A stretch of DNA of 64,000 nucleotides from NCBI GenBank assembly GCA_035758845.1, contig DASTVZ010000172.1, forward strand, positions 3,240 to 67,239. The letters run 5' to 3'. Both the position numbers and the translations under genes were made by a program. The stretch comes from JALZOC01 sp035758845. GTDB lineage: Bacteria; Acidobacteriota; Vicinamibacteria; Vicinamibacterales; 2-12-FULL-66-21. Below the pieces are notes generated by a model. It did no database searches and was not told the origin of the DNA. It saw nothing but the letters and a program-made list of their open reading frames with translations. Positions 34,021 through 43,202 of the stretch are shown here, in pieces (the first letter of the stretch is position 1; each line of letters starts with the position of its first letter).

Positions 34021-36762
34021 CTAAGCTTTCACCAGCTGCCTCACCACATACGGCAGAATGCCGCCGTTGCGGAATGCGACGAGCTCTTCGGGGGTATCGA
34101 TACGTGCCGTGGCGGTGATGTCCTGAATGGAGCCGTCGGAACACGTCACGCGCACGGTCACCACGCCACGCGGTGTCAGCGTCGCGCCCATGCCGAGCAC
34201 ATCGAAACGCTCGCGGCCGGTGATCTTCAGCGACGCCGCGTTCTCGCCGGTACGGAACTCGAGCGGCAGCACGCCCATGTTCACGAGATTGCTCCGATGG
34301 ATACGCTCGAAGCTTTCGGCGATGACGGCCTTGACGCCGAGCAGCACTGTGCCCTTCGCGGCCCAATCGCGCGATGAGCCTGAACCGTACTCCTTGCCGG
34401 CGATGACGATGAGCGGCACCGTCGCGGCACGGTAACGGACCGAAGCGTCGTAGATCGTCATGACCTCGCCATCCGGCAGCAGCGTCGTCCATCCGCCCTC
34501 TGTGCCTGGGGCGAGCTGATTGCGCAGCCGGATATTCGCGAACGTACCTCGCATCATGACTTCATGATTGCCGCGGCGCGCGCCGTACGAGTTGAAGTCA
34601 GCCGGCCTTACACCTTTCGAGATCAGATACTTGCCCGCGGGACTGTCGACAGGGATTGATCCTGCCGGCGAAATGTGATCGGTGGTGACGCTATCGCCAA
34701 GAACCGCGAGCGCGCGCGCGCCGACGATGTCGGATGGCGGCGTCGGTTCGAGCGTGAAGTTCTCGAAGAACGGCGGATTCCGGATGTAAGTGGAGGTGTC
34801 GTCCCACGCGAACCGCTCGCCCGTGGGGCTGGGCAACGAACGCCAACGTTCATCCCCGTCGAACACCGTCGCATATTTAGCGCGAAACATTTCCGACTTC
34901 ACCGCCTTGAGCATCGTTTCCTGGATCTCGCGCTCAGGTGGCCAGATGTCTTTGAGGTAGACCGATTGACCCGCCGGATCGGTTCCAAGAGGCTCGCTCG
35001 TCAAATCGATCTGCATGCGGCCGGCGAGTGCGTAGGCGACGACCAGCGGAGGTGACGCGAGATAATTCGCCCGCACCTGCGACTGAATTCGCCCCTCGAA
35101 GTTGCGATTGCCACTCAGCACCGACGCGACGATCAGGTTTCGATCCTTGACGACGCTCGAAACCGGTTCGGGAAGCGGACCGCTGTTGCCGATGCAAGTC
35201 GTGCACCCGTAGCCAACGATGTTGAAGCCGAGCTCGGCGAGGTATTCGAGGAGTCCTGATGCTTTGTAATACTCGGTGACAATGAGCGACCCGGGGGCCA
35301 AACTGGTTTTCACCCACGGCTTCACCTTCAACCCGCGCTTGACCGCATTACGCGCGAGCAAGCCGGCGCCAATCATGACGCTCGGGTTCGACGTATTGGT
35401 GCAGCTCGTAATCGCCGCGACGACCACCGATCCGTGGTCGAGTCCCTCCATGCCCGGAACGACTTCCGTCGCCACCGCGGCCGCTGCCGGCTGCGCCGCG
35501 GGAGAACCGGTCTCTCCGGGCTTCTCCGGCGCGGCTTTCGGCCTGCGCTCGGTCAACATGACATCGAGCGCCTGCTGGAATTTGTACTTCGACTGCCGCA
35601 ACGACACGCGATCCTGCGGTCGCTTCGGTCCGGCGAGGCTCGGTTCGACGGTTGAAAGATCCAGTTCCAGCGTTGATGTGTAAACGGGATCGACCGAATG
35701 CCCCGTTCGGAACAGGCCCTGTTCCTTCGCATACGCCTCGACCAGCTGCACCTGCGTCTCGTCGCGGCCGGTGAGACGCAAATAGTCGAGCGTCATCTCG
35801 TCGATTGGACAAATCGCGATCGTCGCCCCGTACTCCGGCGACATGTTCCCCAGCGTCGCGCGATCGGCAATCGTCAGGAACTCGAGACCTGGGCCGTAGA
35901 ACTCGACGAACTTGCCGACAACGCCGAATTTCCGGAGACGCTCGGTGATGGTGAGAACGAGGTCGGTCGCGGTCGCACCCTCGGGCAGACGATCGACGAG
36001 CCGGAATCCGACGACATCCGGGATCAGCATCGAAATTGGCTGGCCGAGCATGGCGGCCTCTGCCTCGATACCTCCCACACCCCATCCCACGACACCCAGG
36101 CCATTGACCATCGTCGTGTGCGAGTCGGTTCCGACGAGCGTGTCGGGATACGCGAGCGCCGTGCCTCCAGACAGCTCCTTGAAGACGACGCGTGCGAGGT
36201 ACTCGAGGTTGACCTGGTGAACGATTCCAGTGTCGGGCGGCACGACACGGAAATTCTTGAATGCTTCCTGGCCCCAGCGAAGAAATGTGTACCGCTCCTT
36301 GTTGCGTGCGAACTCCAGCGACGCGTTGAGATCCGCCGCGTTTCTCTCCGAATAGTGATCGACCTGCACGGAGTGATCGATCACGAGTTCGACCGGCTGC
36401 AGCGGGTTGACCTTCTTCGGATCGCCGCCAAGCCGGACGATGCCGTCGCGCATCGCCGCGAGATCGACGACGGCGGGCACGCCGGTGAAGTCCTGCAACA
36501 GCACACGGGCGGGCGTGAACGCAATCTCTTTCTGCTCACCCGATGCGACGTTCCACCCCGCGAGTGTCTGAATGTGATCGGCGTGAACGAATCGGCCGTC
36601 CTCGCATCGCAAAAGATTCTCGAGCAAGATCTTGAGCGAATACGGCAACCGTGCGACCCCGCCGTATCCGGCGCGTTCGAGTGCCGGGAGACTGAAAAAA
36701 TCGAAAGCCGAACCACCGGCCGAGAGCCGGGTCCGCGTGATGAACGAATTCTGGGAGGCCAT
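34021..36762 (-). CDS. acnA: Aconitate hydratase AcnA
   Basis: 913 residues from ATG 36762; a GGAGG lies upstream, and the longer frame would overlap the osmoprotectant permease gene. Canonical single-chain aconitase of the IRP1/AcnA type: domains 1-3 with DSHTTMVNGLGVVGWGVGGI, SCTNTSNPSVMIGAG and YGCTTCIGNSGPL providing the [4Fe-4S] Cys, a linker, then a C-terminal swivel domain with KEYGSGSSRDWAAKG. An Ala/Pro-rich insertion (about KAAPEKPGETG to AAVATEV) sits between domains and is unusual but harmless. Converts citrate to isocitrate in the TCA cycle. Followed by queG; preceded 40 bp upstream by the osmoprotectant transporter. Confidence 0.94.
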   Translation of the reverse strand: MASQNSFITRTRLSAGGSAFDFFSLPALERAGYGGVARLPYSLKILLENLLRCEDGRFVHADHIQTLAGWNVASGEQKEIAFTPARVLLQDFTGVPAVVDLAAMRDGIVRLGGDPKKVNPLQPVELVIDHSVQVDHYSERNAADLNASLEFARNKERYTFLRWGQEAFKNFRVVPPDTGIVHQVNLEYLARVVFKELSGGTALAYPDTLVGTDSHTTMVNGLGVVGWGVGGIEAEAAMLGQPISMLIPDVVGFRLVDRLPEGATATDLVLTITERLRKFGVVGKFVEFYGPGLEFLTIADRATLGNMSPEYGATIAICPIDEMTLDYLRLTGRDETQVQLVEAYAKEQGLFRTGHSVDPVYTSTLELDLSTVEPSLAGPKRPQDRVSLRQSKYKFQQALDVMLTERRPKAAPEKPGETGSPAAQPAAAAVATEVVPGMEGLDHGSVVVAAITSCTNTSNPSVMIGAGLLARNAVKRGLKVKPWVKTSLAPGSLIVTEYYKASGLLEYLAELGFNIVGYGCTTCIGNSGPLPEPVSSVVKDRNLIVASVLSGNRNFEGRIQSQVRANYLASPPLVVAYALAGRMQIDLTSEPLGTDPAGQSVYLKDIWPPEREIQETMLKAVKSEMFRAKYATVFDGDERWRSLPSPTGERFAWDDTSTYIRNPPFFENFTLEPTPPSDIVGARALAVLGDSVTTDHISPAGSIPVDSPAGKYLISKGVRPADFNSYGARRGNHEVMMRGTFANIRLRNQLAPGTEGGWTTLLPDGEVMTIYDASVRYRAATVPLIVIAGKEYGSGSSRDWAAKGTVLLGVKAVIAESFERIHRSNLVNMGVLPLEFRTGENAASLKITGRERFDVLGMGATLTPRGVVTVRVTCSDGSIQDITATARIDTPEELVAFRNGGILPYVVRQLVKA

Positions 36763-36802
36763 CACCTGATCATCCTCCAGCCTGCGCGGGGAGTGCAACT
36801 CT

Positions 36803-38338
36803 TCAACGATCGCGACGTAGAAATTCTCTCGCCACGTCAGCCGCATCGCGATGATCCGCATCGACCGCGCGATTCATGCGTCGCATATCGGCGACGCTGA
36901 TGTGGCCTGACAGACCGGCCAGTGCATTTTTCACCTCCGGGCGCGCGAGCAGCACTGACGATCGCGCGACCACTGCGGCATCGTACGGAGGAAAGTAGTG
37001 GCGGTCATCCTCGAGCATCGTGAAGCCGTAGGCATCGATCAGACCACTGGTCGCGTCGCCGGCAATCAGATCCACCTGCCGTTCCGCGAGGGCGCGGTAG
37101 ATCAGTGAAAGATCCATGGCGGTCGGCGGTCGCGCAAAGTGCAGCCCGTAGGTTCGCGCCAGCCCAGGATAGCCGTCCTGACGCTCGAGGAACTCGTACC
37201 CGAACCCGGCGCGCCACGAGGGCGCAAACGCCGCAGCCTGGGACAGATTGCGCACGCCCAAACGGCTGGCGTCATCCCCGCGGATCAACATCGCGAACGT
37301 GTTCTCGAATCCCAGCGGATCCAGCAACGCGAGCCCGCCGGCCGCGTATCGCGCCTTGACCGCCTCGAACACGCGGCGAGAATCGGTGTCGACCGGCAGA
37401 TGAAAGATCGCCGTCTGTGCCGTGCCCGTGTATTCGACATACGCGTCGATGTCGCCGGAACGCACGGCGCGATCGCAGATGAACGTGCCCCCCAGGTTCA
37501 GCCGGCGTTCGACTCGCAATCCGGTACGGCTTTCGATCGTCTGCGCCACGATCTCGCCGAGGATGATCTGTTCGGTGAAGTTCTTCGACCCGATGCGAAT
37601 GACGTCGTTGGATCGTCGCGCCGATATCGCGAGTACGCCGGCGGTTGCCGCCACCAGCAGAATCATTACCGCTGCTGCCGCGCGCAGCCGTCGGCGATGG
37701 GCGCCGCGGAAATCCTTCAACCCTCGTTCGACCAGCGTCAATGCGCCATCGATCGTGAGGGCGAGCAGCGCCGAAGGAATGGCTCCCGCAAGAATGACGG
37801 TGGAGTCGACCATCGACAAGCCGCGAAAGATATATTCACCGAACCCTCCGGCTCCGACGGCTGCGGCGATGGTTGCCGTTCCTACGCCGATGACCGCCGC
37901 GACGCGGATGCCGGCAACGATTGACGGTAATGCCAGCGGCAGTTCGACTCGCCGCATCAACTGCCCCGGCGTCATTCCCATTGCCGTGCCCGCTTCGATC
38001 AGCACACGATCGATGGATCTGAGACCGGCGGTGGTCGTCCGGACAATTGGCAAGAGCGCGTAGAGAATCAAAACGAAGATCGCGACGCGGGCCCCAAGGC
38101 CGCCGATAAGCGGAAGCGGCAACAAAAAGCCGAACATCGCCAGGCTCGGAATCGTCTGCACGACGTTGGCAAGCCAGACGATTGGTGCGCCGATACGGGG
38201 CCGGCGTGCGGCAAGCACTCCAACGGGAACGCCGACTGCAATCGCGACCAGCGTCGACGCGCAAACGAGCACCACGTGCTGACCAAGCAACGTGAAAAAC
38301 TCGTTCGCATGCGTGCGCCAGAACTGGAACAAGGTCAT
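36803..38338 (-). CDS. Osmoprotectant ABC importer, fused permease + substrate-binding domain
   Basis: 511 residues. N-terminal half: permease with about six membrane helices and the EAA loop (EAGTAMGMTPGQLMRRVELPLALPSI). C-terminal half, after a membrane anchor near 230-255: an OpuAC/ProX-like binding domain beginning IRIGSKNFTEQIILGEI, with VEYTGTA and LIAGDATSGLIDAYG ligand-pocket segments. This is the fused OpuCB-CC/ChoS arrangement used for glycine betaine, choline or related compounds. Its ATG overlaps the stop of the ATPase gene by four bases (ATGA), so translation is probably coupled. Confidence 0.9.
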   Translation of the reverse strand: MTLFQFWRTHANEFFTLLGQHVVLVCASTLVAIAVGVPVGVLAARRPRIGAPIVWLANVVQTIPSLAMFGFLLPLPLIGGLGARVAIFVLILYALLPIVRTTTAGLRSIDRVLIEAGTAMGMTPGQLMRRVELPLALPSIVAGIRVAAVIGVGTATIAAAVGAGGFGEYIFRGLSMVDSTVILAGAIPSALLALTIDGALTLVERGLKDFRGAHRRRLRAAAAVMILLVAATAGVLAISARRSNDVIRIGSKNFTEQIILGEIVAQTIESRTGLRVERRLNLGGTFICDRAVRSGDIDAYVEYTGTAQTAIFHLPVDTDSRRVFEAVKARYAAGGLALLDPLGFENTFAMLIRGDDASRLGVRNLSQAAAFAPSWRAGFGYEFLERQDGYPGLARTYGLHFARPPTAMDLSLIYRALAERQVDLIAGDATSGLIDAYGFTMLEDDRHYFPPYDAAVVARSSVLLARPEVKNALAGLSGHISVADMRRMNRAVDADHRDAADVAREFLRRDR

Positions 38339-39165
38339 GGGCGCGGGCCCAACACTGCGGCCGCTTCAATAAGCGGCTCGAGAAGCGGACGGACGCGAGC
38401 ATCATTCGATCGCGCCACGGATGCGGGTTCCCCGACGACCGCCAGCACACCATCGGCCAACACGCCAACGTGCGTCGCGAGCGCAAACGCTTCGGCCATG
38501 TCGTGCGTGACCAGGACCACCGTCTTCCGCACCCGCTCCTGAATCCGGCGAAACTCGCGGTGAATCTCTGCTCGCGTCACCGGATCGAGGGCGCCAAACG
38601 GCTCGTCCATCAAAAGAATGGGTGGATCAGCGGCGAGGGCTCGCGCGACTCCCACTCGTTGCCGCTGACCGCCCGACAACTGATCAGGACGCCGGCCGGC
38701 GTAATCTTTTGGGTCGAGCCCGACCAGTTCGAGGAGCTCTGTGACGCGCCGATCGACTCGTGCGTCATCCCAGCCCAGCAGCCGGGGGACCGTCGCGATG
38801 TTCTCTCCAATGGTCAGGTGTGGGAAAAGGCCTACCTCCTGCATCACATAGCCAGCTCGTCGCCTGAGCTCAAACCGATCCCACGCGGGCGTCGGCCGCG
38901 ATTCAACCATCACCTCACCCGAGTCCGGAACGAGGAGCCGATTGATCAGTTTCAGGATCGTGCTCTTGCCTGCCCCGCTTCGCCCGACGAGAGCGAGCGT
39001 GTCCCCGGCGGCGATCTCGAGCGAGAACCCGCGAAGCACCGGTTGCACGCCTCGCGAGAAATGGACATCGCGGAACATGATCGCACTGGCTCGACCAGAG
39101 TCATTCACGGCTCGACTGTACTTCAACTCGGGTACACGGTTTGCGACTGGACCGGTGGAGGTCAA
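38335..39165 (-). CDS. Osmoprotectant ABC importer ATPase
   Basis: 276 residues; start could instead be ATG 39078 (MFRDVHFSRGVQP), which fits the usual ATPase N-terminus better. Walker A GRSGAGKST, Q-loop VMQEVGLFPH, signature LSGGQRQRVGVARAL, Walker B ILLMDEPFGALDP and H-loop VTHDMAEAFAL are all present. The extra C-terminal tail (VVGEPASVARSNDARVRPLL) is short, with no CBS domains. Paired with the fused permease/binding protein downstream. Divergent from a small acidic gene 3 bp away. Confidence 0.88.
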   Translation of the reverse strand: MTSTGPVANRVPELKYSRAVNDSGRASAIMFRDVHFSRGVQPVLRGFSLEIAAGDTLALVGRSGAGKSTILKLINRLLVPDSGEVMVESRPTPAWDRFELRRRAGYVMQEVGLFPHLTIGENIATVPRLLGWDDARVDRRVTELLELVGLDPKDYAGRRPDQLSGGQRQRVGVARALAADPPILLMDEPFGALDPVTRAEIHREFRRIQERVRKTVVLVTHDMAEAFALATHVGVLADGVLAVVGEPASVARSNDARVRPLLEPLIEAAAVLGPRP

Positions 39166-39167
39166 CG

Positions 39168-39425
39168 ATGGCGGATAAAGACACGCCGAACCGCGCCGCG
39201 AACAAGGACAAAGCCGAAGGTGAACGGTGGCAGTCAGAGGAAGGTGTGATTCCGAATTCCGAGAGCAGCACCGACCGCCGATATAAAGACGACGATGGCG
39301 ACAACGCTGGCGGCATCACCAACCGCCCGATCGGTGAAGAGATCGACAATCAAAACGCGCTGCCAGACCGGGGACGGTCGCAGGATGACGAGCAGGTTCG
39401 CAATAACGAGGATGTTGAGCGATGA
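39168..39425 (+). CDS. Small hydrophilic protein, function unknown
   Basis: 85 residues from ATG 39168 with GGAGG five bases upstream. Almost no hydrophobic residues: MADKDTPNRAANKDKAEGER, then RRYKDDDGDNAGGITNRPIGEEIDNQ. Composition resembles intrinsically disordered, desiccation- or osmotic-stress-associated proteins, and it is divergent from an osmoprotectant importer, but a specific family is not recognised. Its stop overlaps the start of the next short frame. Confidence 0.6.
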   Translation: MADKDTPNRAANKDKAEGERWQSEEGVIPNSESSTDRRYKDDDGDNAGGITNRPIGEEIDNQNALPDRGRSQDDEQVRNNEDVER

Positions 39426-39703
39426 CCGACTATCCTGGCGGCCGCAGAAACCCGCCCGACGACCCGACAGATGAACCAGCGTCGGATCCGGTCCCAACCG
39501 GTGACGACGTTGTGAACCGTCACCGGCGTGGACACGACACGCCCAGGCAATACGAAAAACCTGGAGACAGATCGGGATCCGTTGACCGTCCCTCGACGGG
39601 CTCGGGATGCCCTGAGCTTGTCGAAGGACGGGATCCGGGATCCGGTGCCGCGCACGGAGCCCACAGGGCGCGACCCGTTGTCCGGGATCTGGGATCCGAA
39701 TAG
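39422..39703 (+). CDS. Short Pro/Asp-rich frame running into a REP element
   Basis: 93 residues; ATGA overlap with the preceding gene. The first ~50 residues (DYPGGRRNPPDDPTDEPAS, then HRRGHDTPRQYEKPGD) look like a hydrophilic relative of the upstream protein. The remainder (PSTGSGCPELVEGRDPG) is the typical translation of a REP palindrome, so the natural stop has probably been lost to repeat insertion or the frame is not a gene. Confidence 0.35.
   Translation: MTDYPGGRRNPPDDPTDEPASDPVPTGDDVVNRHRRGHDTPRQYEKPGDRSGSVDRPSTGSGCPELVEGRDPGSGAAHGAHRARPVVRDLGSE
39570..39690. repeat. REP-like palindromic element (inverted copy)
   Basis: GGGATCCGTTGACCGTCCCTCGA, CGGGCTCGGGATGCCCTGAG and CTTGTCGAAGGACGGGATCC, followed by two more GGGATCCG words. 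It is the reverse complement of the element at 28829-28916 and invades the end of the short frame above. Confidence 0.65.
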
Positions 39704-39744
39704 TGAACCTTCGCCTGAAGGCGGAAGCCAGGTGTGTCGCTCGG

Positions 39745-40461
39745 TCAGAATAGATACGCTATCGAACCCGCGACCGTTGGCACGGTGCGCGTCGTGTCGC
39801 TGGAATCAGCGCCGCCGGTCCGCCGCGAGATGCCCGCCTCCGCGCGCACGCCGAATCTGTGCTTTCCTTGCCCGAACCAGTAATGCAGCCCACCGCCGAC
39901 ATGAAACTCGCGACCCGTTTCGATCACTTCGTTCTTGTCGTGAGCGTCGCGAAGGTAACCTCCACCACCGAGAACAAAGGGCACGCCCTTTCCTCCCCCA
40001 AACGATGCACCCGTGAGATGGAACAACGCCGATCCGTCGATGATGAGACGGGTCAATGTTTCGGTTGCGGTAATGTCCGGCGCGGACTCGGCATCGCCGG
40101 TCAGGCGCGTCGAAATACCGGGACGCGCCACGAGTACGCCGCCTTCGATCGACAACGACGCCGCGAGATACGCGCCCAGCCTGCCCTGCAATCCGGGTGA
40201 GGCGTCGGCTCGAGAACTCGAGGAGAACAACACGAAGGGACCGGTGCCGGTCCCGGTGTTTCGTGTTTCTTCAGCAGATGTGGACCCGAGGTCGTAACCG
40301 CCTGACCACACGGCTCCGCCGCTGATTTCCAAATTGCCACGGTGAGGAATGTCGGACCCGATGTAGACCTGGGCGGCGGCCGAATGTGGAGAAGCGCTCC
40401 ACACAAGAACGAGAAACGAAGTGACGTGAAGCAGTCGCACGATCCGTGTGGGGCGAATCAT
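39745..40461 (-). CDS. Outer-membrane beta-barrel protein
   Basis: 238 residues; signal peptide (LLHVTSFLVLVWSASPHSAAA). Alternating hydrophobic strands (LGAYLAASLSIEGGVLV, VPFVLGGGGYLRD, FHVGGGLHYWFG, FGVRAEAGISRRTGG) and the terminal VAGSIAYLF with C-terminal Phe are typical of small 8-stranded outer-membrane barrels of the OmpA/OmpW class. No ligand known. Last gene of a three-gene operon: four-base overlap with the matrixin gene. Confidence 0.75.
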   Translation of the reverse strand: MIRPTRIVRLLHVTSFLVLVWSASPHSAAAQVYIGSDIPHRGNLEISGGAVWSGGYDLGSTSAEETRNTGTGTGPFVLFSSSSRADASPGLQGRLGAYLAASLSIEGGVLVARPGISTRLTGDAESAPDITATETLTRLIIDGSALFHLTGASFGGGKGVPFVLGGGGYLRDAHDKNEVIETGREFHVGGGLHYWFGQGKHRFGVRAEAGISRRTGGADSSDTTRTVPTVAGSIAYLF

Positions 40462-41456
40462 TTCGCCACCACTTTGAGTTCGACTCCAGCGGTGCCTCCT
40501 CCTTTGGGCACGACGACGATCTTGTCGTAGAACTGCGGCTGGAAGTTCACATCAATGTTCATCGTGGCATCAAAAAAGCTTTCGATGTCGCCGTCGTCCA
40601 GTGGCTCGACGCGCACAACGTGCGGCCCCGGATCCAGACCGGCAATGACGAAGTTGCCGTCCTCGCTCAACGAAAATCCTCCGACCAGCGTCTGCGTGCG
40701 CATGTCGAACGCGATGACATGCGCGCCAAGCACGCCGGTGCCGTTCTTGGTCACCTTGCCGCTGATGCTTCCCGTGTTTCGGGTGTAGGTCGAATTCGGG
40801 TAGATGTCGCCGATCCCCGCGATGTCGTCTGCTTTCAACGTGCGTCCGAGGATGGTGCCGGCCGAAAACGCAATCGGGAACATCACCGCCTCGGCGGCAA
40901 TCACGCGACGGCCTCCGGCGCGGAGTTCCGTCTCCCCCATCGCCGAGTGCGCAAGCCCCTGAAGATGTCCGATCTCGTGAAGGGCAATCGACTGCAGGTC
41001 GAACAGTCCTGTTTCCCCCTGCGCTGAACCAGACCAGGGAAACGCGGTGTTAAAGAAGATGTCCGATTCGACGATTGCGCCGGTGGTGGTATCGATGATG
41101 AAGGACGTGGCGCCAAGCGTTCGCTCGAGGTCAGGGCGGTTCTGAAAGCCGATCACCGTTGCGCCATCTCGCGACGAAGGATTGGCGAGCGTAAACCCGA
41201 CAAATTCCGATGAGGTTGTTGCCGTCGGCACCGCGGCCCACGTGCTGAACGCGGCCTGCACCGCCTGTTGAAGTTGTGTCGACGTGACGCCGGTCGTTCC
41301 GCGATCGGTGAGAAAATACCGAATCGGGAACTGCGACCACTTCAGCGTTATGGTGCGGGTGCCGACCCTGGTGCCCAGCTTCAAATAGGCTGCGGTCGGT
41401 GCCGAGAACACGGCGACGAGTGCGCCGGTGAGAAACAGAACCGCGCCGCGGGTCAT
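40458..41456 (-). CDS. Secreted matrixin-family (M10) zinc peptidase
   Basis: 332 residues with signal peptide. The catalytic zinc motif HEIGHLQGLAHS (three His and catalytic Glu) is intact, preceded by IDTTTGAIVESDIFFNTAFPW. The C-terminal third is a carboxypeptidase regulatory-like (beta sandwich) domain, SGKVTKNGTGVLGAHVIAFD through GGFSLSEDGNFVIAGLDPG, common on secreted bacterial proteins. Middle gene of the operon, overlapping both neighbours by four bases. Probably degrades or processes extracellular or envelope proteins. Confidence 0.85.
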   Translation of the reverse strand: MTRGAVLFLTGALVAVFSAPTAAYLKLGTRVGTRTITLKWSQFPIRYFLTDRGTTGVTSTQLQQAVQAAFSTWAAVPTATTSSEFVGFTLANPSSRDGATVIGFQNRPDLERTLGATSFIIDTTTGAIVESDIFFNTAFPWSGSAQGETGLFDLQSIALHEIGHLQGLAHSAMGETELRAGGRRVIAAEAVMFPIAFSAGTILGRTLKADDIAGIGDIYPNSTYTRNTGSISGKVTKNGTGVLGAHVIAFDMRTQTLVGGFSLSEDGNFVIAGLDPGPHVVRVEPLDDGDIESFFDATMNIDVNFQPQFYDKIVVVPKGGGTAGVELKVVAK

Positions 41457-42004
41457 CGCGCGCCCCCGGACATCGCCTGGCGAACCGTGGCGGCGAACTC
41501 GTCCAGGGAAAGCTGGCGCCGGTTGCGGTCACCGCGTGCGATTGGCTGCGTCGCATCGCCATCGGCGATCAGCACCGGCGGCACCACCAGTCGTCGGCCG
41601 GTGCGACCGTCCACCTTGACACGATACAGCCCCTGACTCAGCCCGAAAATGTGCGCGATCGACGGACCAGACGCGCTCAAGAAAAGAACGGCCTCTTCAC
41701 CGGGCTGCAACTGCGGCGCGCCGATCATCACATTGCGATAACGCCCGACCTGTCCACCGGGAACACGGAACGTGACGGTGGACCCCGGTCCACCCTTGAG
41801 ATACGACCCGGCCATCACCGTCACGATCGAGTCGATGCGGCTGCGATCGTCGGACCATTCGGCGCGCACGGAGGACACGCGCCCGTAAACGATGATTTGC
41901 GATCCCGTGACGATTTCGTGGAACTCGGCGGGAACCAGAACCGTGGCGCGCAACTCGCGCGCGCACAACAACAACATGAGGATCAAAATGAATCGACGCA
42001 TCAT
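41453..42004 (-). CDS. Exported protein of unknown function in matrixin operon
   Basis: 183 residues with signal peptide MMRRFILILMLLLCAREL. Beta-rich: EIVTGSQIIVYGRVSSVRAE, SIVTVMAGSYLKG, VTFRVPGGQVGRY, LQPGEEAVLFLS, LYRVKVDG. The pattern resembles small exported domains often placed beside matrixins (GQVGRYRNVMIGAPQL region) and could be an inhibitor, chaperone or substrate-binding partner. First gene of the operon; ATGA overlap with the matrixin. Confidence 0.65.
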   Translation of the reverse strand: MMRRFILILMLLLCARELRATVLVPAEFHEIVTGSQIIVYGRVSSVRAEWSDDRSRIDSIVTVMAGSYLKGGPGSTVTFRVPGGQVGRYRNVMIGAPQLQPGEEAVLFLSASGPSIAHIFGLSQGLYRVKVDGRTGRRLVVPPVLIADGDATQPIARGDRNRRQLSLDEFAATVRQAMSGGAR

Positions 42005-42007
42005 CGC

Positions 42008-42062
42008 AGTCTAGCAAAAGGGAAAAGGCAAAAGGGAGAAGGGAAAAGGGAAGGCAAAAACG
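42008..42062. repeat. AAAAGGG-word spacer
   Basis: AAAAGGGAAAAGGCAAAAGG, GAGAAGGGAAAAGGGAAGG words in the gap between the matrixin operon and lpxB; same vocabulary as 4080-4181 and 15293-15323. Confidence 0.6.
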
Positions 42063-42064
42063 GT

Positions 42065-43195
42065 TCAGGATTTGTGAGCCACGTCAAGGACTGCTTGCGC
42101 GGCGCGCAAACTCGCCCCGCGTGTGCCAAGACGCGTGTGGACCTCACGTAGATCGCGGCGCACTGCGGCCGCCTTCGCGGGATCGGTGAGCACGCGAAGC
42201 GCCTCGTCAGCGACACGCTCCGGCGTGAAATCGTGTTGAATCAGCTCTGGTACGACGCGCCTGCCAGCCACGAGATTCGCCATCGCATAGGTGTTGACGT
42301 GGACGAATGGTTTGCCAAGACGATAAGTGAGCGAAGAGAGCCGATAGACGACGACCATGGGGCATTCGTGCAACGCCGCCTGCACGGTCACCGTGCCTGA
42401 CGCGACCAGGGCAACATCCGCGGTTGCGAGCACATCGTCGCTGCGCCCTTCCACGATCGCCACTCCGGCACCGAGATGCTCGACAAGCGCGAATAGCGAA
42501 TCGGCCAGGTGCGGGGCGCGCGCGACGACAAACTGCACGCCGGCGAGCGTCTTGCGAATCATCATTGCCGCGCGGACGAGGTCCGGCAGAATTGCGTGAA
42601 CCTCATTCCGGCGACTGCCGGGCAGCAGCGCGACGACCGGTCGCGCCGGATCGAGTCTCAACCCGATCAGGAATTCAGCCCGTCGCGGCGGCGCCGGCGT
42701 GATGTCGAGGAGTGGATGCCCGACCCATTGCACTGGGATCCCGGCCTCGCGATAGATCGCTTCTTCAAACGGGAAGATGACGAGCACGCGATCGGCAATC
42801 CGCCGCATCGTCTTCATTCGGCCGCGGCGCCAGGCCCAAAGCTGCGGGCTGATATAGTAAACGGTCGGCACGCCCAGCCTCCGAATCGCGCGCGCGAGTA
42901 CGAAGTTGAAGTCAGGAAAGTCGATGGCGACGAAGACATCCGGCCGACGTGCCTTCGCTTCGCGGATGAGCGTACGATAGGTGGCATACGTGCGCGGCAA
43001 GAGGCGGGCGACTTCGAGTAGACCGGTGACGGACAGTCCGCTGAAGTCCGCGGTGAGTTGAGCGCCGGCCTCTCGAAGGCGACGACCACCGAGTCCCACG
43101 ATCGTCGTACCAGGGTCGAGGCGAAGAAGCTCTGTAGCGAGCGCGCCGGCGTAAAGGTCGCCCGAGGGCTCGCCGCACGAGATCATCACGCGCAC
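42065..43195 (-). CDS. lpxB: Lipid-A-disaccharide synthase
   Basis: 376 residues from GTG 43195 (VRVMISCGEPSGDLYAG), ATG 43186 also possible; the longer frame overlaps the M16 gene. LpxB condenses UDP-diacylglucosamine with lipid X. Motifs: SCGEPSGDLYAGAL, VAIDFPDFNF, YYISPQLWAWRRGRMKTM, LPGSRRNEV, and GTVTVQAALHECPMVVVYR. Downstream of two M16 peptidase genes rather than lpxA. Supports an LPS-type outer membrane. Confidence 0.93.
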   Translation of the reverse strand: MRVMISCGEPSGDLYAGALATELLRLDPGTTIVGLGGRRLREAGAQLTADFSGLSVTGLLEVARLLPRTYATYRTLIREAKARRPDVFVAIDFPDFNFVLARAIRRLGVPTVYYISPQLWAWRRGRMKTMRRIADRVLVIFPFEEAIYREAGIPVQWVGHPLLDITPAPPRRAEFLIGLRLDPARPVVALLPGSRRNEVHAILPDLVRAAMMIRKTLAGVQFVVARAPHLADSLFALVEHLGAGVAIVEGRSDDVLATADVALVASGTVTVQAALHECPMVVVYRLSSLTYRLGKPFVHVNTYAMANLVAGRRVVPELIQHDFTPERVADEALRVLTDPAKAAAVRRDLREVHTRLGTRGASLRAAQAVLDVAHKS

Positions 43196-43202
43196 GGAGG
43201 AA

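Noticed and set aside
33953..34492. 180-residue N-terminal extension of queG
   Set aside because: Antisense to acnA, Arg/His-rich; QueG homology begins at ATG 33952.
35698..36900. 400-residue frame opposite acnA
   Set aside because: Overlaps aconitase on the other strand and has no recognisable motif.
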